A stretch of DNA of 64,000 nt, from assembly GCA_000149265.1 (NCBI GenBank), contig CH003302.1, forward strand, positions 162,894 through 226,893, given 5' to 3'. Every line of letters starts with the position of its first letter. Position 1 is the first letter of the stretch. The notes beneath the pieces were generated by a model. It was not told the DNA's origin. It was given only the letters and a program-made list of their open reading frames with translations, and did no database searches. This document shows positions 10,701 through 25,700 of this stretch, in pieces. This stretch comes from Ciona savignyi. Lineage: Eukaryota > Chordata > Ascidiacea > Phlebobranchia > Cionidae. A program made the translations under genes and the position numbers.

Positions 10701-13700
10701 AGGCATTACCTTAACCCAATGAATTAATAAGTTTTATCAAAATTTAAGGAAATTCTCATTTATACACAACACCCTACTATATGTAACTTTATGACTTACC
10801 ATTAAGAATTATCATATATATTTTACCCATTTTTGTGCTTGAGCTAACATGCAAGTAACAAAAGCAGTATATTTTATAAATCTGTAAGACTGAAAAATGT
10901 TTTTAACACATTGCTGACATCTCAGCTCTGTTTTCTTCTATTAAATATTGGGACACTAGTAAAATAATATCTTAAACAATTTTTTAGCATATCCAAACCT
11001 TTGGGTATATCCTGTTGATCCAAATAACGTACTGTGGCCAGAATTAGATAATAATTATCTTGCGCAAGAACTATGTGGTGGATATTATGAGGAAGTGGGA
11101 TGGGTGGACTGGGGTTGCTTTAGACGTGGACACGCTTTCTGCGAGAAAGGTAATTGGTAACTATTTAAATTTAATTTTGCCATACCTCCGGTGGGTTTTT
11201 TCAGTGCCCTTATACCAGTGATTCCCAACCGCGGCTCCCAGCTAGCTTTCTTGCGGCTCTCCTTGACCTTTGAAAATCCCCTAAAAATATTAGAATCTGA
11301 TTCTAATAATAAAAAAAATAAAATTAGTATTCTTAAATTACCCTTGCTTAGTTTGAAGGCTGGGAAAAGAGTTTTTACTTCATAGTTAAGATTAGAGGCA
11401 AGGAAAGATGTGAAACGGCTGCTATTGTTACGTTACTGTTTTCTTAAAGCAGTGTGTTTTCATGTTTTCATGTTTTCATGCGGCTCCATACGTATTCTAA
11501 AATTTGAAATTTGGCCACGATACTAAATAAGGTTGTGAACCACTGCCTTATACCCTAGATTGATTGAGTGCTTATACATGGGTTGAAACTAGTTGACTGT
11601 GTTCTTGGTAGGGAAATTAGTTCACGAAGCCTAAACCCAATGGATTACCCGGTTGAATAAAAAAGTGAGATTTCCAAATTTTTGAAAAAGTCTTCAATAT
11701 TCACTGTAATAAAAACCTAATCAAATTTAGTTATGCTTTTTTCAGAAATTGATTGCTAAATGACAACAAGTCGGTTGGTTAACTTATGAGTGTGTATGTG
11801 ATTCACAGATTTAATTACATCATATATAAATATATATGAATATGCTCATTAGTTTGCTAAAGCAAATATTACAGTTTTTTTTTACTTAAAACTTAAAACC
11901 AAGAAACAAAGAATGATTACTATGTATTATGCTCAAATATTATCGTGTCCCATTGCAGGGCCATATCCCTTTGAGCGTTGGCTTTTTGGTGGGACTCCTG
12001 GCTTGGTACAACCTGATAATACTTGGTGTGTTGAGCACTGTGGAGCAATGGACAACACTTTGTCAGATGAGGGACGAGATGATTTCACTAGCATCACACA
12101 CGAATATTGGAAGGACTACTCCTGCTCTAAACAGTTGACTTTCGTTTGTGAAGTAAAAGGTAGCCGAAGTCTTGTAATTATACTTAACCTTCACATACCT
12201 GCTAAAAAAGTATATGCTATTGAGGCTTTACTTAATACTAATAAGTCTTGATTCAGTAGTTTAATACTAAATGTTTATATTGTATTTTTTCAGACCTGCC
12301 GCCTGGATGTCTTACTTATATGCCCATTCTAACACATGCTTGTGTTTTAACCATCTTTCAAAAGGTAGTATTTCTTGTTTGTTTGAAAGATGTTCCCATT
12401 TATGTTCAGATAGCGTTGCTGTTGTTAATAGATTAAGTTAGATATATAGCTGGATGTAATTGATTTGTATTACGGAATTAAACCAGCTCAGTTCCGTAAT
12501 TTCGTAATTTTTAGGACCTTATTGTTATTTAAAAAAAATGTGTTTTTGGATGCATTTTGACGGTAGTAATAAAGATGAAAGTTTAAACTTAAGTACAGAG
12601 ACTTAAAGTTTATAACAAAACTGTTTGTTTGTTCTGAGTTAAAAAAAAAATATTAAAACAAGTAAACAATTGCTGATCGTTACGGCATTGCCTTTTGTCT
12701 TTACGGCATTGCGCTTATTCCAGATAAGGTAATTAGGCACTATTTTAACATAACCCAATAATAGATTCATCAAAAAAATGTCTAAGACAACCGACTAAGC
12801 ATGGGGTTGGTTTTGATCAACAACATTTAGGCTGAAAGCTAACCCCTCTATTGTAATTTCACCTTCTTCATCTCAACATAAACATTAGTGCGGTTATGTG
12901 GCCAAATGGTTACATGACCGATACATATACCGACTTTTACATATAAACTGCGTTGGTGAGCCAGCATGGGTTCAGCAGTGAGGCCAGTAAAAAAAAACAT
13001 CATGATCAATTATAGCTTTAATTCACCTTTGAACATTTTCGGATGAAAGACTTTTTTCCACACAAACCAGGCCGGCTGTACCAGGGATTTATCGGAGGCT
13101 GCTCTTAACATGTACGCCAAGATGACCACCGGCCGCTTGGAAAGTGACACCAAAGAAAAAAGAGCCAAAATAGACCGTGATAACCCAAGCGGAGTTTTTG
13201 CTGAAATGTGTCATGAACCACGTATATTTTGTTTTTATTTATTGTTCAGTTTTGTTTTTTTGTTGCATCTTTAAGTTTTTTTAGAAATCAATTAATGGAA
13301 TAGTGCAGTAAAAATAAATCTATTTTTTCTAAATTATCTAAGAAATTTTGATCTTTATGTTGTTTTTCTTTACAATTTTATTGCAGTATTCGGTCCCACG
13401 AGAAACTTTTTGGAGGTCTTATATGAACCAAAAGGAAAGACCTACAAAGAGGCTGTAGAGTATTGCAAAGACAAAGATGCCGTTCTACCTACTGTAAGTG
13501 TTTGACACAATCTAACAGGATTTTGTTAAGACCAAATACTTACTATTGTAAAATATTTCTACTATAATAGTTTTTTTCTATCCTTGCAGGTGAGAAAATT
13601 CACATTAGGAATTATGCGTAATTATCATTTGATGAATCAGTAGTGAATTCATTTATTATTTATCAATGTTTTTGTACAATAACAACACAGTTCATTAGCC

Positions 13701-16700
13701 AAAGCTATGGCAGCGTGAATAGAACAAAGAAGGTAATACAAGTTTTGTTAAACAATGGGAAAACATCATCTAAGTGGCTTACCTAAGAACTAAATATTTT
13801 GTTCTGACAACATTTTGGCTACGGGCCAAAGTTTTACCAGCTGTATTTGATCTTGAGTTGTAAGAAAATTAACCCTTTCACCACGACGGAACTTTTGCCG
13901 TTTTTGGCACTTTTGAGTAAGGTTGCTTTGACCTTGTTTGCTGCGAATACCGTTGGACTTAGGGAAAAATAATCTATTACAAAGTTGTCCAGTAGATAAT
14001 TTTCTACAAATTGGTTTTTATTTTTTTGATGACGTCGTAGAATTTTTAATGACGTCATAATCAATACTTCATACTCTAATTACTCGTTACTGGTAGCTTG
14101 TAGAAGATAGTAATGTATTACAAAGTTGTTCAAAATGAAATTTCCTACAAAGTTACGTCGTTTATTTTTTGATGACGTCAACTAAGCGTGATGACGTCAC
14201 ACATGACTGACAAATATGGCATTTCATCACCAGAATCACTGTCGGCCTCGTTCATGCTGGCAGCCTGATCGGCTGTAAACTACCGTGAAGTTGCCATATT
14301 TCTTCTGAATATCATATAATAATTGAATAACAAACAAAATAAAAATGAAAAAATGAATAAAATATCAATAGTAATTAGCGAAAGTCATATTAACATATGT
14401 ATACATATATTGTTGAAAAATCGAAAATGACTGGTAAAAGCGAAAACAAAGATGGCTACTGCTAGTTTTATTCTCACAGCAACTAGTGTAACAGTTTTAA
14501 CTCCCCAGAACACAAAAAAAAGCGATTGTTTACCTAAAAGTTAAACTAGATACAAACATTTTTAAGAAAAATGTTTGGAGCAATATTACTCAAAAATTTT
14601 AAATGTAAAGGTTATGTTTTTATGCATTATTTAGAAAGATCTATTCAAATGCTTTCCAAAAATATATAAACTAGAAAAATCCCCCAAGAAACGACTGAAT
14701 TGTGCATTTTTTTTCGGGGACATTTCTAGGTTACAAATATGTAACCGTCGTGGTCTAAGGGTTAAGTTAATGAGCTCCAAAGTTTTTAAACACAACTAAC
14801 CTGCATATGATCTACATGTAACTTTTGCATATCTTATGCATTGTAGGTCCCTGCTGTTTTGAGCTCTCGTATTAACTCACAGGGAACCAAAAATCCCTGG
14901 GATAAAAAAGTTAAAAAATAATAAAAACTAACCAAAGAATAGCAGCTTTGTATAATTCTTTTGTTTAAATATATATATTGCAAAGGAAAAAAGTGTTTAG
15001 GCACAAGCAATGGATTCCATGACAACATATTCTTATGAGCAGTTAAAAACCCGACGAATGAATGACATGATCATGGCGCGTGCTCAAAGTTCGGAAAATA
15101 CAACAGGATATACAAAATGGTGGATTGGACTCGATGATATTTTTGCCGAAGGTGGGTTTATTAATGTAAAAGTGATTTAAAGTGCAATTTAGTTTCATGT
15201 ACTTCTTTTTTGCTTCAAAATAATGTTTTTTTTAATTTGATAGCTGAAGTTTAAAAAAGGACAAAAGAAATGTAGTATATAATGATTGTACAAAGTTTTC
15301 ATTAAAAATGAAAATCGCTATATGATCATATTGTGTCGGCCGTACAATAAATTAATGGTTTAGAATAAGACAGTTTAAACATCTAGACTCCTCAGTCTTA
15401 CACAACACACTGCAAATGTCCTAACTTTTGTCATTAAGAAGAGTGGGTGGGCTTAATGTGATTACAAAGTCTGAACAAACTGATTATACTTCTGCTATTT
15501 TCCACTTCCATGGATAAGCTTGAGTATCTTATGTTATTCTTACTGTCTTGGACAGGAATATAATTTTGCTTTTTGAAATAAATCGTAATGTTCTAAACAT
15601 ATTTAAAATATTAATATGGTTTTTCACCCCATAGGCTTATTCGAGTGGTCTAGTGGTGAACCACACGATGAACTTGGTCGTCACTTCACAAACTGGTCTC
15701 CCAATAGAACAGGCAACGACATTGCTAAGGACTGTGTGGCTACAGACATCACAGACAACGGCTATTGGACTGAAGAAGATTGCTCAATCAAATTGCCGTT
15801 TGTTTGCGTTAAAGGTAAATGATTGTTGGTATAGCATTGTTGTTATTTTGTTGTTGCCATTTTGTTGTTCCTGTTGTGTTGTTTTTTTGTTGTTTTTTTT
15901 TTGGTTTAGGATTTTTTTGATTTTGGTTTAGGATTATTGTTATAACGTTAAGCATTGTTGTTATATGTTGGTATTATGTTGCTACTATTGTGTTTGTTCC
16001 CAAAGAATTTTTTGTGACACAGTGGTTAAAGAAAACAGATATGCAATACTTGTATAAAAAATATACCTCATCAAAGTCAAGACATTTTCTGTTTAGCAAC
16101 TTTAACACGACCAGGCTTTATTTTATGTATTACCTTTTCACAGTTAAAGGTTGCGAGTATCCAGCTGCCTATGGCTTCATACACAGAGATGAGTGCTACC
16201 ATTTCCGCCATGACCGCTTTAACAGGGAACCGAACCCTTACACCAGGAACCTGGCACAAGCCACCGAAAACTGTAAGAAATCTGACGGGTACGTCTTATG
16301 TGGAATTATTGAGTTTAACATAGGATTTTACTTCTGATGCAGAAGGCATTAAAAATTTCACTATTGCAAACTGTTGTACAGTTTAAGGATATTTTGGTAT
16401 TATACTAATAAACGAGAAAATGCAAAAGGCGTTATCACATTGCCAATCATTAGATTATATCTTGCCTGTTAGGTTACTGGGGCTATTACAGTGTGATATT
16501 CATGATTAAAATATTCCTTCTGTTTTGGTTAAAGCCATTAATCCACTGAGGTCAGGTGATGTTCCCTAGGTATTGTTCATGGGAAAAAATCACTGTCTTT
16601 TTTTAACTTTATCATGGTCAACATTTAAATCCAAACTCATTGGAAATATTAGGATAGTCACCTTATCCCTGTAATTGGAAAACATAAATGTGCAATATTA

Positions 16701-19700
16701 ATGAAAAATCGTCAAATCGCCTTGTGATCTTTCTAATGAGTGCTATCCCAATTAGGGATGCACAATATAGGATAGTTTGGTATTCTAGAATATTCTAGAA
16801 TAATATATTTCGAATCTAGAATTTCGAATCCTATTCTAGAATGTTTTACCATGTATTTAAATTTGCTATGCTGTGCATATATTTTCTCATTTATAGTGAA
16901 TTAGCCATATGCTTTTTAACTGTAATGAGAGCAATTTACGTAGTCAAACAATATTTTACCATTACATATTTTTTTAATCTTATGTATCATCTCTAAACAC
17001 TATCTGCCATGAGGGAGGATAATAGTCTAGTAGGTTTTTATTGCAATAATTGGCTAAGAAAAATGCTCCCAAACACCAGACAATTTTTATTTTCCCAGTT
17101 TGGTATCAAGACTAGCTGTTATTGCCCTTGCACAATTAAACATTTATTTACTATTTAACACAGTTATACCTAGGTAAAAGTATAATAAATTAATCACTGC
17201 AAAATCACCTAACTAAATAATTGAACACATAGGATATCATTCATTGTGTTAATTGAAAACATAGTTGTTTAAGTGAAATATATATTGCAAATACTAAAGT
17301 GTTTAGTCTGTAAATAACTCTTTCGCCTTTGGAATAATTGCGTCATATTTAAAGGTGCGATAAACCACGTGATTACAGCGTGGTAAACGTGACCTACTTT
17401 CTTTGTGCGTGCGTTCGTTTTAAGCGCGTCTGTCCACGATGCACGTGTATGGGACAACTGATAAGATAATGTTGTTGTGCTTTGATGCACGTTGTATTTC
17501 CGAGCTACCGCTTTAGAAAATGTTCTGATGCTTTTGCACGATAGATGCACTTTCGGTATGGAGAAACGCATTACGGGTATTACATACGAATGAAGAAGCC
17601 ATTTCACAATGTTGAGATTACGAATTTACTTCAATGACGATTCACCAAAAGTTTCTTATCATAGTTATCCAATGTCGCATGCTTGCTAAAACGATTTGCT
17701 GACGTCTGCATAATCGGCAGCACGCGTGTTCTTGCGCGATGGATTGCAGCCAATATTTTACGTTTTTAATTTCGAATCCTAACTATTCTTATTAAATTGC
17801 TTGTAAAGATTCGAATCCCTAGAGATTCGAATCTCAAAGATTCGAAATTCTATATTGTGCATCCCTAATCCCAATCAGTATGAATAATATTGATATGTGC
17901 CTGCAGTTTACAACCAATTAATCCACTGGGTTCTGGCAATTTCTGCTAAGTACCTTGCCCATCGAAAAAACCATCCAGCTGTCAGGTGTTTTCAATTGCA
18001 CAACATTTCTACTCGCTGATGCTCTTACCCTCTGCAAACTTAACTGCAAGCATGACGAATCTAATCTATATTCAACTTTTCTATCCCCAGACAACTTGCA
18101 TTTGTTGCTGATTTGGTGACCGGCCGATTCTTCCATGACTTCGGTCTTCGCCAACCAAACACCTCCTACCATTGGACCACAAAGTAAGTTTGAGTGTAGC
18201 CGAGGTGGCATGTCACCCCAGTATGAACATTTTGGGTGACGTTGTACAAAATAGCTTACTTGCTACCTCAGGTTTTTACCTATTACAGACTTTATAAGGA
18301 AACAGAATAAATTGTATTGAAGATTCTGTTAGGAATTTTCTCATTTAAAACTAGTTGTTAATGAGTAATATCTATGCCCATTAGCACATTCTTTGTTAGA
18401 GCAGTTCAACTTTAGTTTCTCTTATAACAAATAATCAATTTTTTTTTATTACCCGTACATTTTAAAAAAAACTAAAATTAATATTCTATATTTTTTTAAA
18501 TTGTCCAATGAAAAGTAAAAAAAATGAATTTTCATTCTTTAACATGAATTGCTGTGCACCCAACAAAACAAGAGAATGTTGGTTTCATTAAAGAGATAGG
18601 TTAAATGCCCTTAATGTAGGGTCAATTGTTGCCCTTTTTGTGCCTAAATGCCCAAGAACACAATAAACTAGCCAGCAACTAGTTTCAATGGCTCAACCAT
18701 TTAAGTGAAAGTCAAATTGCTAACCCACTATTTTATAGATATTGGATGCCCCTGTATGACAAAGCAACCCCCAGCAGAGTGAATCCAAGGGAAAGAAATT
18801 GGGAATGGAGGGTCAATGGGTCGATACATCCATTCGATCCAGCTGCATCTCCCTTTGTTACAGGTGCAATGTGGAGTCTCCATAACTTTCCTGTCAGTTT
18901 TACGGAAACTCATTGAAATAGTATCATTGTATTATTCCCATTAATCAGGAACGAAAGGGGTGTTATCACATGGGTAGATAAGGGTCTTATCAGTCATCAG
19001 ATTATGTAATGTCTATTATTAAGTTAAACTCATTGGGATTAGGCAAAGTAATAATACCTTTCCCAGTGATACAACTGTCGAGCCATCAGTTGGTTTCGTT
19101 TCCACAACCTTTGGGCTGCCTTTAAATACCTACAATCTACTCAGCTAACAAGTTGGACAAAGTGTTCAATTAAGTTTAATTTCAAATATTTTGACTCCGA
19201 ATTCATCCGAGTGTGATGCTTGCTATAGCAGAAGCACGAACAAACATCCAAATAAACTGGATGTTCCTCGCAGATGAGTTCCAGATCATGAACGTTGGGA
19301 CGAACGCATCGAAGATCGCAGAGCTTCCGTACATCGTGCGGTGCATGTATGGCGACCCGGAGAATCATACCTACAGGAACCCGTTTGGCGAATTTAACCC
19401 TCACCATTATGCAAGAAGGTATATAGACGAGGGTGTTTTATGACAATTTTCTAATTATAGTTTAGTTAAGTTTATTTTTTTTCGGTAAAAACACTAAGCA
19501 GGAACTGTGATGTAAAATTGGAAACTGGAAAAAGCTGCCAATACGACGGTCATTAAAATTTAAACAATTATTTTTTAGGTATTTTTAGACGTGGCCGTCA
19601 AACCTATTGCATAAAAAATGTAATAAATAAATGTTTTAAAATATGGTTGGGTCGTAGCTATTGACCATCAAAAGCTCATATGGTTTTATCACTTTTTGTG

Positions 19701-22700
19701 AGGTCTCCAAAATGCATGTACAACCCACATGGTTATAACATAATGGATAATAACCAAACCTGATGCAGTATATCATGCAAATGGAGAGAAGAAGAGAAGT
19801 TGCAGTGGGTGTGGGTATCGACGTACCACCTAATGCACATACACACAGGACTCTGTCTCACTGCTCCTTATGAACAACTTGATGAATCTGTAGCAGGTGG
19901 GAATTGAATTATGCACGATTTATATCCAAGTAAATTATAAAAAAAATATATATGTTTTATACTAAGATGTTTCTGAACGTTACTTTATTTCATTTTTAAC
20001 ATAGAAAATACAAAGTATTATGTTTATATTTTTACTAAGTAAGTCAACTATTTTATGTTTAAAACAAAGTTTTTAACATGACTTTTATTGCATCCTCTCA
20101 ATAAACGTCATTAAATCTCTACCAGGATTATCCCCTGGAATACGAGTGCTTCCCTGCAATATGTCGGAACCTCTGCAACAATGGGTGTGCCAGTCACTCA
20201 ATCCCATGCATATTAAACTGCGCGCACACAAGTTCAGTATGCTCTATGACAAGGTAAAGATAACAAATAACATGAATAAAACTGATAGTACAGTGTGCAC
20301 ACAGTCCGACAGATTAGTCTAGTGGGGTAATGTGTCACCTTTCAGTGGAAGGGGTTGGAGGCATTAAACTGGTCGCTAGCAAGCTGGTTGTGTTCTTGTT
20401 CAAGGTACTTAATGGAGATTCCATAAATTAAATGAGCGTGTAAATCATACACACTAGACTGCAATAGTTGCGGTAACCTGACGATCGCCCATGTGTTAAC
20501 CCCCAGGTTTTTTCATTCACAAAGATAAACATGAATATCCTTCCTATCCCGTTGATTTATGGGAGCTATTGTATATTGTTTTTTGCTTTTATTTTAAGGG
20601 ACCCATCTAAATCCACTGAATCAAACCAGCATACATAATAGTGGAAATAAAGTTTTCTACTCAAAGTATCTAACAGCACAGTTATCCCACAATTCCAGGT
20701 TGAACCATATGATCGAGTCCACATAATGGGACACCATTATGATGAAGATTGTAAGTCATTATGGAGAACACTGGTGGACAACAACTTTATATGCGATGAG
20801 CGGTACAGACCAGCAGGTGAGCTCTTCCTTGTTTTAACTATTTCATAAAATAGCTCACGTCATTTCATGGGTCATTTATTATTGGAATTGGTATTTGAAC
20901 AGAATAGAAAATATACACATTTTTATTAAAACAGAATTCAATAGGTATCATAGCCATGTCTTGTTTGTAGCTACATATTTTCTATCATGTTATGTAGTTT
21001 AGATGTGTTTTTTTTTACTATTTTTTATTTATTTATTTTTTTATTAATAAAGGTTTAATAATTATTTCTATTATAAGTGTACTGTTCAATTTATGGTACT
21101 TTATTTCAATCACATTTTGTTCGTAAAATTTATCTTTAACAAAAGAGAGGGTTAGAAGATAACAAGTTTGCATTGCAATTTGAACGATTCTTCATTCATT
21201 TTGAAATTACAGCTATAGCCACAAGAAAGCTGCAACAAAATCCATCTTTATTTTCCCACACAAACAGAGAACTTATACCTGATGAAGAACAAAGGGTGGA
21301 AACCGCCTCCTGAAGATTATTCGGTTGATTGCAGCTATCCGGAGTGGTCCACTGAGAAGAAATATGACAACCCTGTTCACGCTGAGCAGATGTGCTACAT
21401 GACTGGTGGGTTGATTCGTTCGATATATCCTTTTAAGGTGCTGGATACTAGTTTATTTCCTTGTTAAACCATGGGCATTACACATAACAAGTGTTCACAT
21501 GTGATTTAAATGATGGGATGTCATTTTTACTGAGAAGTATGAGAAAGCCAGGTGGTGTAACATTCAACTTTTTCCGTATGAATTGGTAAATGCAAGGTTA
21601 TTACATAGACAATGGTTTGATAACTCATGTATCAAACCACTTCCGCTTGTTTCATATGATTAAGAGATTTAGATAGGATAAAGCATTTAAAAAAAAAGAA
21701 TGATGTTACAATTTAACACTTAATAATTAATCTGCACAACAAAATCTTTCATATTAACATTATTTTTTGACATGGTGTATTTCAAAAATGCTGCAATTCA
21801 ATTTTAGGCGGTCGGCCTGCTAGGTCCGCCGACGTCAGTATGGGCTTGGATGATGGCTTCTCCGAGGGCTGTGCGTGCGCGTATGTGAGTGAAGACTCCC
21901 AGCTGTGGGCCGCCATGTCCCACGTGGACCCTCGGTGCAAAGACATCCCGGGTATTTCATCTCGGACAATCGGCATGTTCTCTTGCACATCGAAGGAAAC
22001 TGAATACGTTTGGTGCTACAGGTAAAAGGAAACATTTCTTTGCTTTGGTGTGGGCTGCTTTGGTTTTTCCCACACAGTTGACTTAATGTGACACAAAAAT
22101 ATCAACAAGGACTTGTAACTGCAGATATAACTCCAACTCAACAAGTATTAATTAATGCGAGCAAGTGAAGTGTAAGGGCTATTAAAACCAAACTAAAGGA
22201 AAGTTCTATATCCCTTTTTTGCTAAGTTGTTACTTACCTGTTCGCTTACTATTAGCATTATCATATGTGATAATTTGGTTTTACTTAATAGGGGTTTACC
22301 ATCTACGAACAAATACTTCGGCATCCAATACGCGCCATGGTGTGCCACTTTCTCTTTGCTCGGACCAAACAAGTATGGTTTCCAAGAGCGAAGCTGCTTT
22401 GCTTCCCATTACTTTGCTTGCAAAAAAAGTAAGTTTTTTAGGTTACTTTTAAAGCTGTTGTCAAAAGTCCCATCCAATGCCAAAAAAATGTCTTAACTAT
22501 ACTAAACCAATATTCAAATAAACAAAACGGCCTTCATATATCCTGGAATTAGCAGGATTTACCGAACACATACTCACAGATTTACCTTCAATTATCATTT
22601 TCTGACTGATGATGATCATATTTAGTGTATAGTAAAACATCCCGACTTGGTGTTCCAAAGTCACTGTTCCGAAGTCATCTGTCCTATATATAGTTATAAC

Positions 22701-25700
22701 CATATAAAACCTCTTTCTTTGCCTGAATATCTTTCTGGTTTAATTTACATCACTGTTGTATTGTGTTTAAAATTTAAATCTGTTATTACACCCAAAGAGG
22801 CACAAAACAGTAAAACTATAACTTTATAAAATAAAACAAATCTTTTACATTTTTATTCGATTTAAAATTTAATGTATTTTTTTTTATCTGATAGGGTTCA
22901 TAGAGTTATCTGAATGGATATAGAGGTCCACAGAGGAAAATAAGTTGACAAATCATGATTTAAATCATTTTATCAAATATTCTTCCCTAAGAAATAAACG
23001 ACACATGCGAGGCCCCGTTTGTTCCCCCCGATAGCTACCTTACAAGAGAGGATTGGAGTATAGGGGGCGATGGTACAACCATCGTGTGCAATGATGGGTA
23101 CGGACTGTCAGCCGACCCACTTAACAGGAATATCACCCTGGTTTGTGACAATTCAAGTGGAAATAAAACTTGGAACCCTGACCCAACCACTCTTGAATGT
23201 TTGCGTGAGTTTCAACTGAATTTTATTGTTTTATACCAAAAATATGTTTATATTTAAATCACTGTCTTTGGGTATGTGGTGTCTTGTGGTGCCCAATTTC
23301 CGCCTACACTATTCGATGTGTTTTAAAAACATTTTAATTCAGAAAAATGACTTGTGGTATCTCTAATTTATATTAGACCAAAACAATCTATTTAAATAAA
23401 CATTTGATTTCAAGATGATTCTGTTATATACCTTGAACCTTTATTACCAATTATACTAAATATTAAAACATTTATATAGTCCATGCAGATGTATGTTTTA
23501 AATCGACCCCTGTAACTTGTTTATTCAATTAAGTTGTAGTTCAATAAAATTTTAATCGGAAGGTATCCGAATTAATACAACACTTTCTCGACGCAGCCAG
23601 AACCTGGGTTTGATAAAGACAGTAACTATAACATTATACAACATTACCTACAACATTAGTAACTCGAGAAAGTAACTACAACATTATAACACTTACTCCC
23701 CCACCTACACAATTAATCTTAGTTAAGAAATTTTATATCATAGGTTTGTCTTGTCCGGATCCCCTAAACAAAACATTTGGGACATCTGTCACATCCCCTG
23801 CTGGGATTCAACCCGGCAATTTCAAGTTCTCGGACAAAGTTTTAGTGACGTGTGTCTACGGATATGGCTTCGGGGGAAAACCCAACGCGAAAAGTCAAGT
23901 GTTCACCTGCAATTCAGACCAGAAGTGGGGGCCGGATATGACCAAATACCACTGCTTGGGTGAGGGTTTGATGGTTATATTTCCTTTAGTGTGGTCTAAT
24001 ACTGTAGTGATTTGACTTGTGGTTCGATAACCATTCAGTCGACATTCTTATTGTAACTGCCTACATGCCTCTGCCAACATAGGAAAACCAGGAAAACATG
24101 TAATCAACAAATAAATCACAACGTGACAACTAAGCGGAAATTTAAAAATACAACCATGTCACAAATAAATAGAATTTAAGAAAAAATCTCTGTGGTTGAG
24201 AAGCAAACTAAGACGATACAAATGAATTTAAAGAAGTTTGTTTAAAAAGTTCTTTATTACTTAATTCTTTTCAGTGTCTAGACGAATTTGTTTTTGGTAA
24301 AAGCACATAGTGGATAGCGCCCATACCCAAGATTAATTGGTTTTACCTAATTTAAAAAAACTTTTAATCATACACAACACACTACAATATCTCAGGTAAA
24401 CTGACCGTGTTGTTAGGAAATCTGGCTGATGTTATATTTTTCCTTAACATATCTATCAGAAAGATATCTATCAGAAAGATAATTTATATCTCCATATTTT
24501 CCTGCAGATATTAGATGCGATCCACCGGAACGACTCGTCAACTCGAAGTTAACGTACAACGAATCCATTGAGGAAGTCTTCTACCAGTGTGATAAAGGTT
24601 ATTGGATATCCAGGGGCGTGCATAATGTGACTGGACTTGTGTGTAATGAGAGCGCATTGTGGGACCCGGATCCAGTGACTACCATCTTCTGTATACGTAA
24701 GTTACTTTGTTTTTATTTGCTTCTTTGAAAAAAATCAATGAACAATTGCGTTGCCTTTTAGCTGAAGAGTTGAAGGTTCGAAACTCGCGTGATCATGTTC
24801 CTGGGCAAACCACATAACAGACTTAACGGAAATGCCTGAAACTTATTGTAATAATAGATTCTACCAAATTGAAGGAATAGCTTGGGTAACCCGACAGTGG
24901 GGGCGAGGGGATCTGACGATTGCCCGTGTGTCAACTCCCATTGCGCTTTCCCATTTACGAGAAAAAAACAAAAATATCGTACCATTTCCACACAAAACAA
25001 CAAATTTGAAATTTACAAACCAATAAAAGAAGTTTTATTGTTAGGAATTTGCTCAACAAAAGCAGTAGATAAATAAGACCTTAGTAGAACAAAAAAGTTT
25101 TGAATTAAATTTATTAAAAAATACATGAATCAAATTGAGTGTAAACTGTTTAACATGCCGTTTAACTGTTTAACTTGTTTTCTACTGAACTTGTTGGCAA
25201 TTTACTAATCTTTGTAACAATTACCTAAAATTATTTGCAAATGTTTTTTTCCCTTAATTTGCATTATAAAAGTGTTTGAATTAAGTAAAAATGAAAAATT
25301 ATAGTACATTAAATATTGTTGTTTTGCAGCCCTTACTTGTGGTGAACCTGAACCTTCACCAAAATCAACCATCTCAGTCACTAGCCACAGGTAAAGATAA
25401 AATGAATACTACTATTTCTTGTTGTAGAAGAAGCTATGAATAATCGTCTAATTACCTTGCACCCACCATAAGGTTTTCTTGGGCTATTGCATTGTGTTGT
25501 ATACTTTAGTGTCGTTACATTAATTTGAAAAAAATTTCAACGTATTAATCCAGTTGGTTTAATCACATTTAAAAAAAGTCCTTTACCTAAGGATTCAACA
25601 GACTAGCTACCAGTTTTAATCCCACCACCTTTTGTCTGACAGTTCGACGCTGTATTAATAAGCTTACCAGCCAAGGCTTAACATTGTTGTTGCAACTACA

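Noticed and set aside
13588-13643. Possible extra exon after CCTTGCAG at about 13589
   Set aside because: The frame needed after exon 18 meets a stop after about 17 codons with no donor, and the exon at 15001 already continues the CTLD in the right phase.
17269-17607. 112-codon minus-strand frame inside the hAT element
   Set aside because: No BED finger, RNase-H-like core or other transposase motif is visible; treated as chance.
19212-19231. Alternative acceptor at 19211 for exon 24
   Set aside because: It would break phase with exon 23; the acceptor ending at 19231 keeps phase 1 and the same reading frame.
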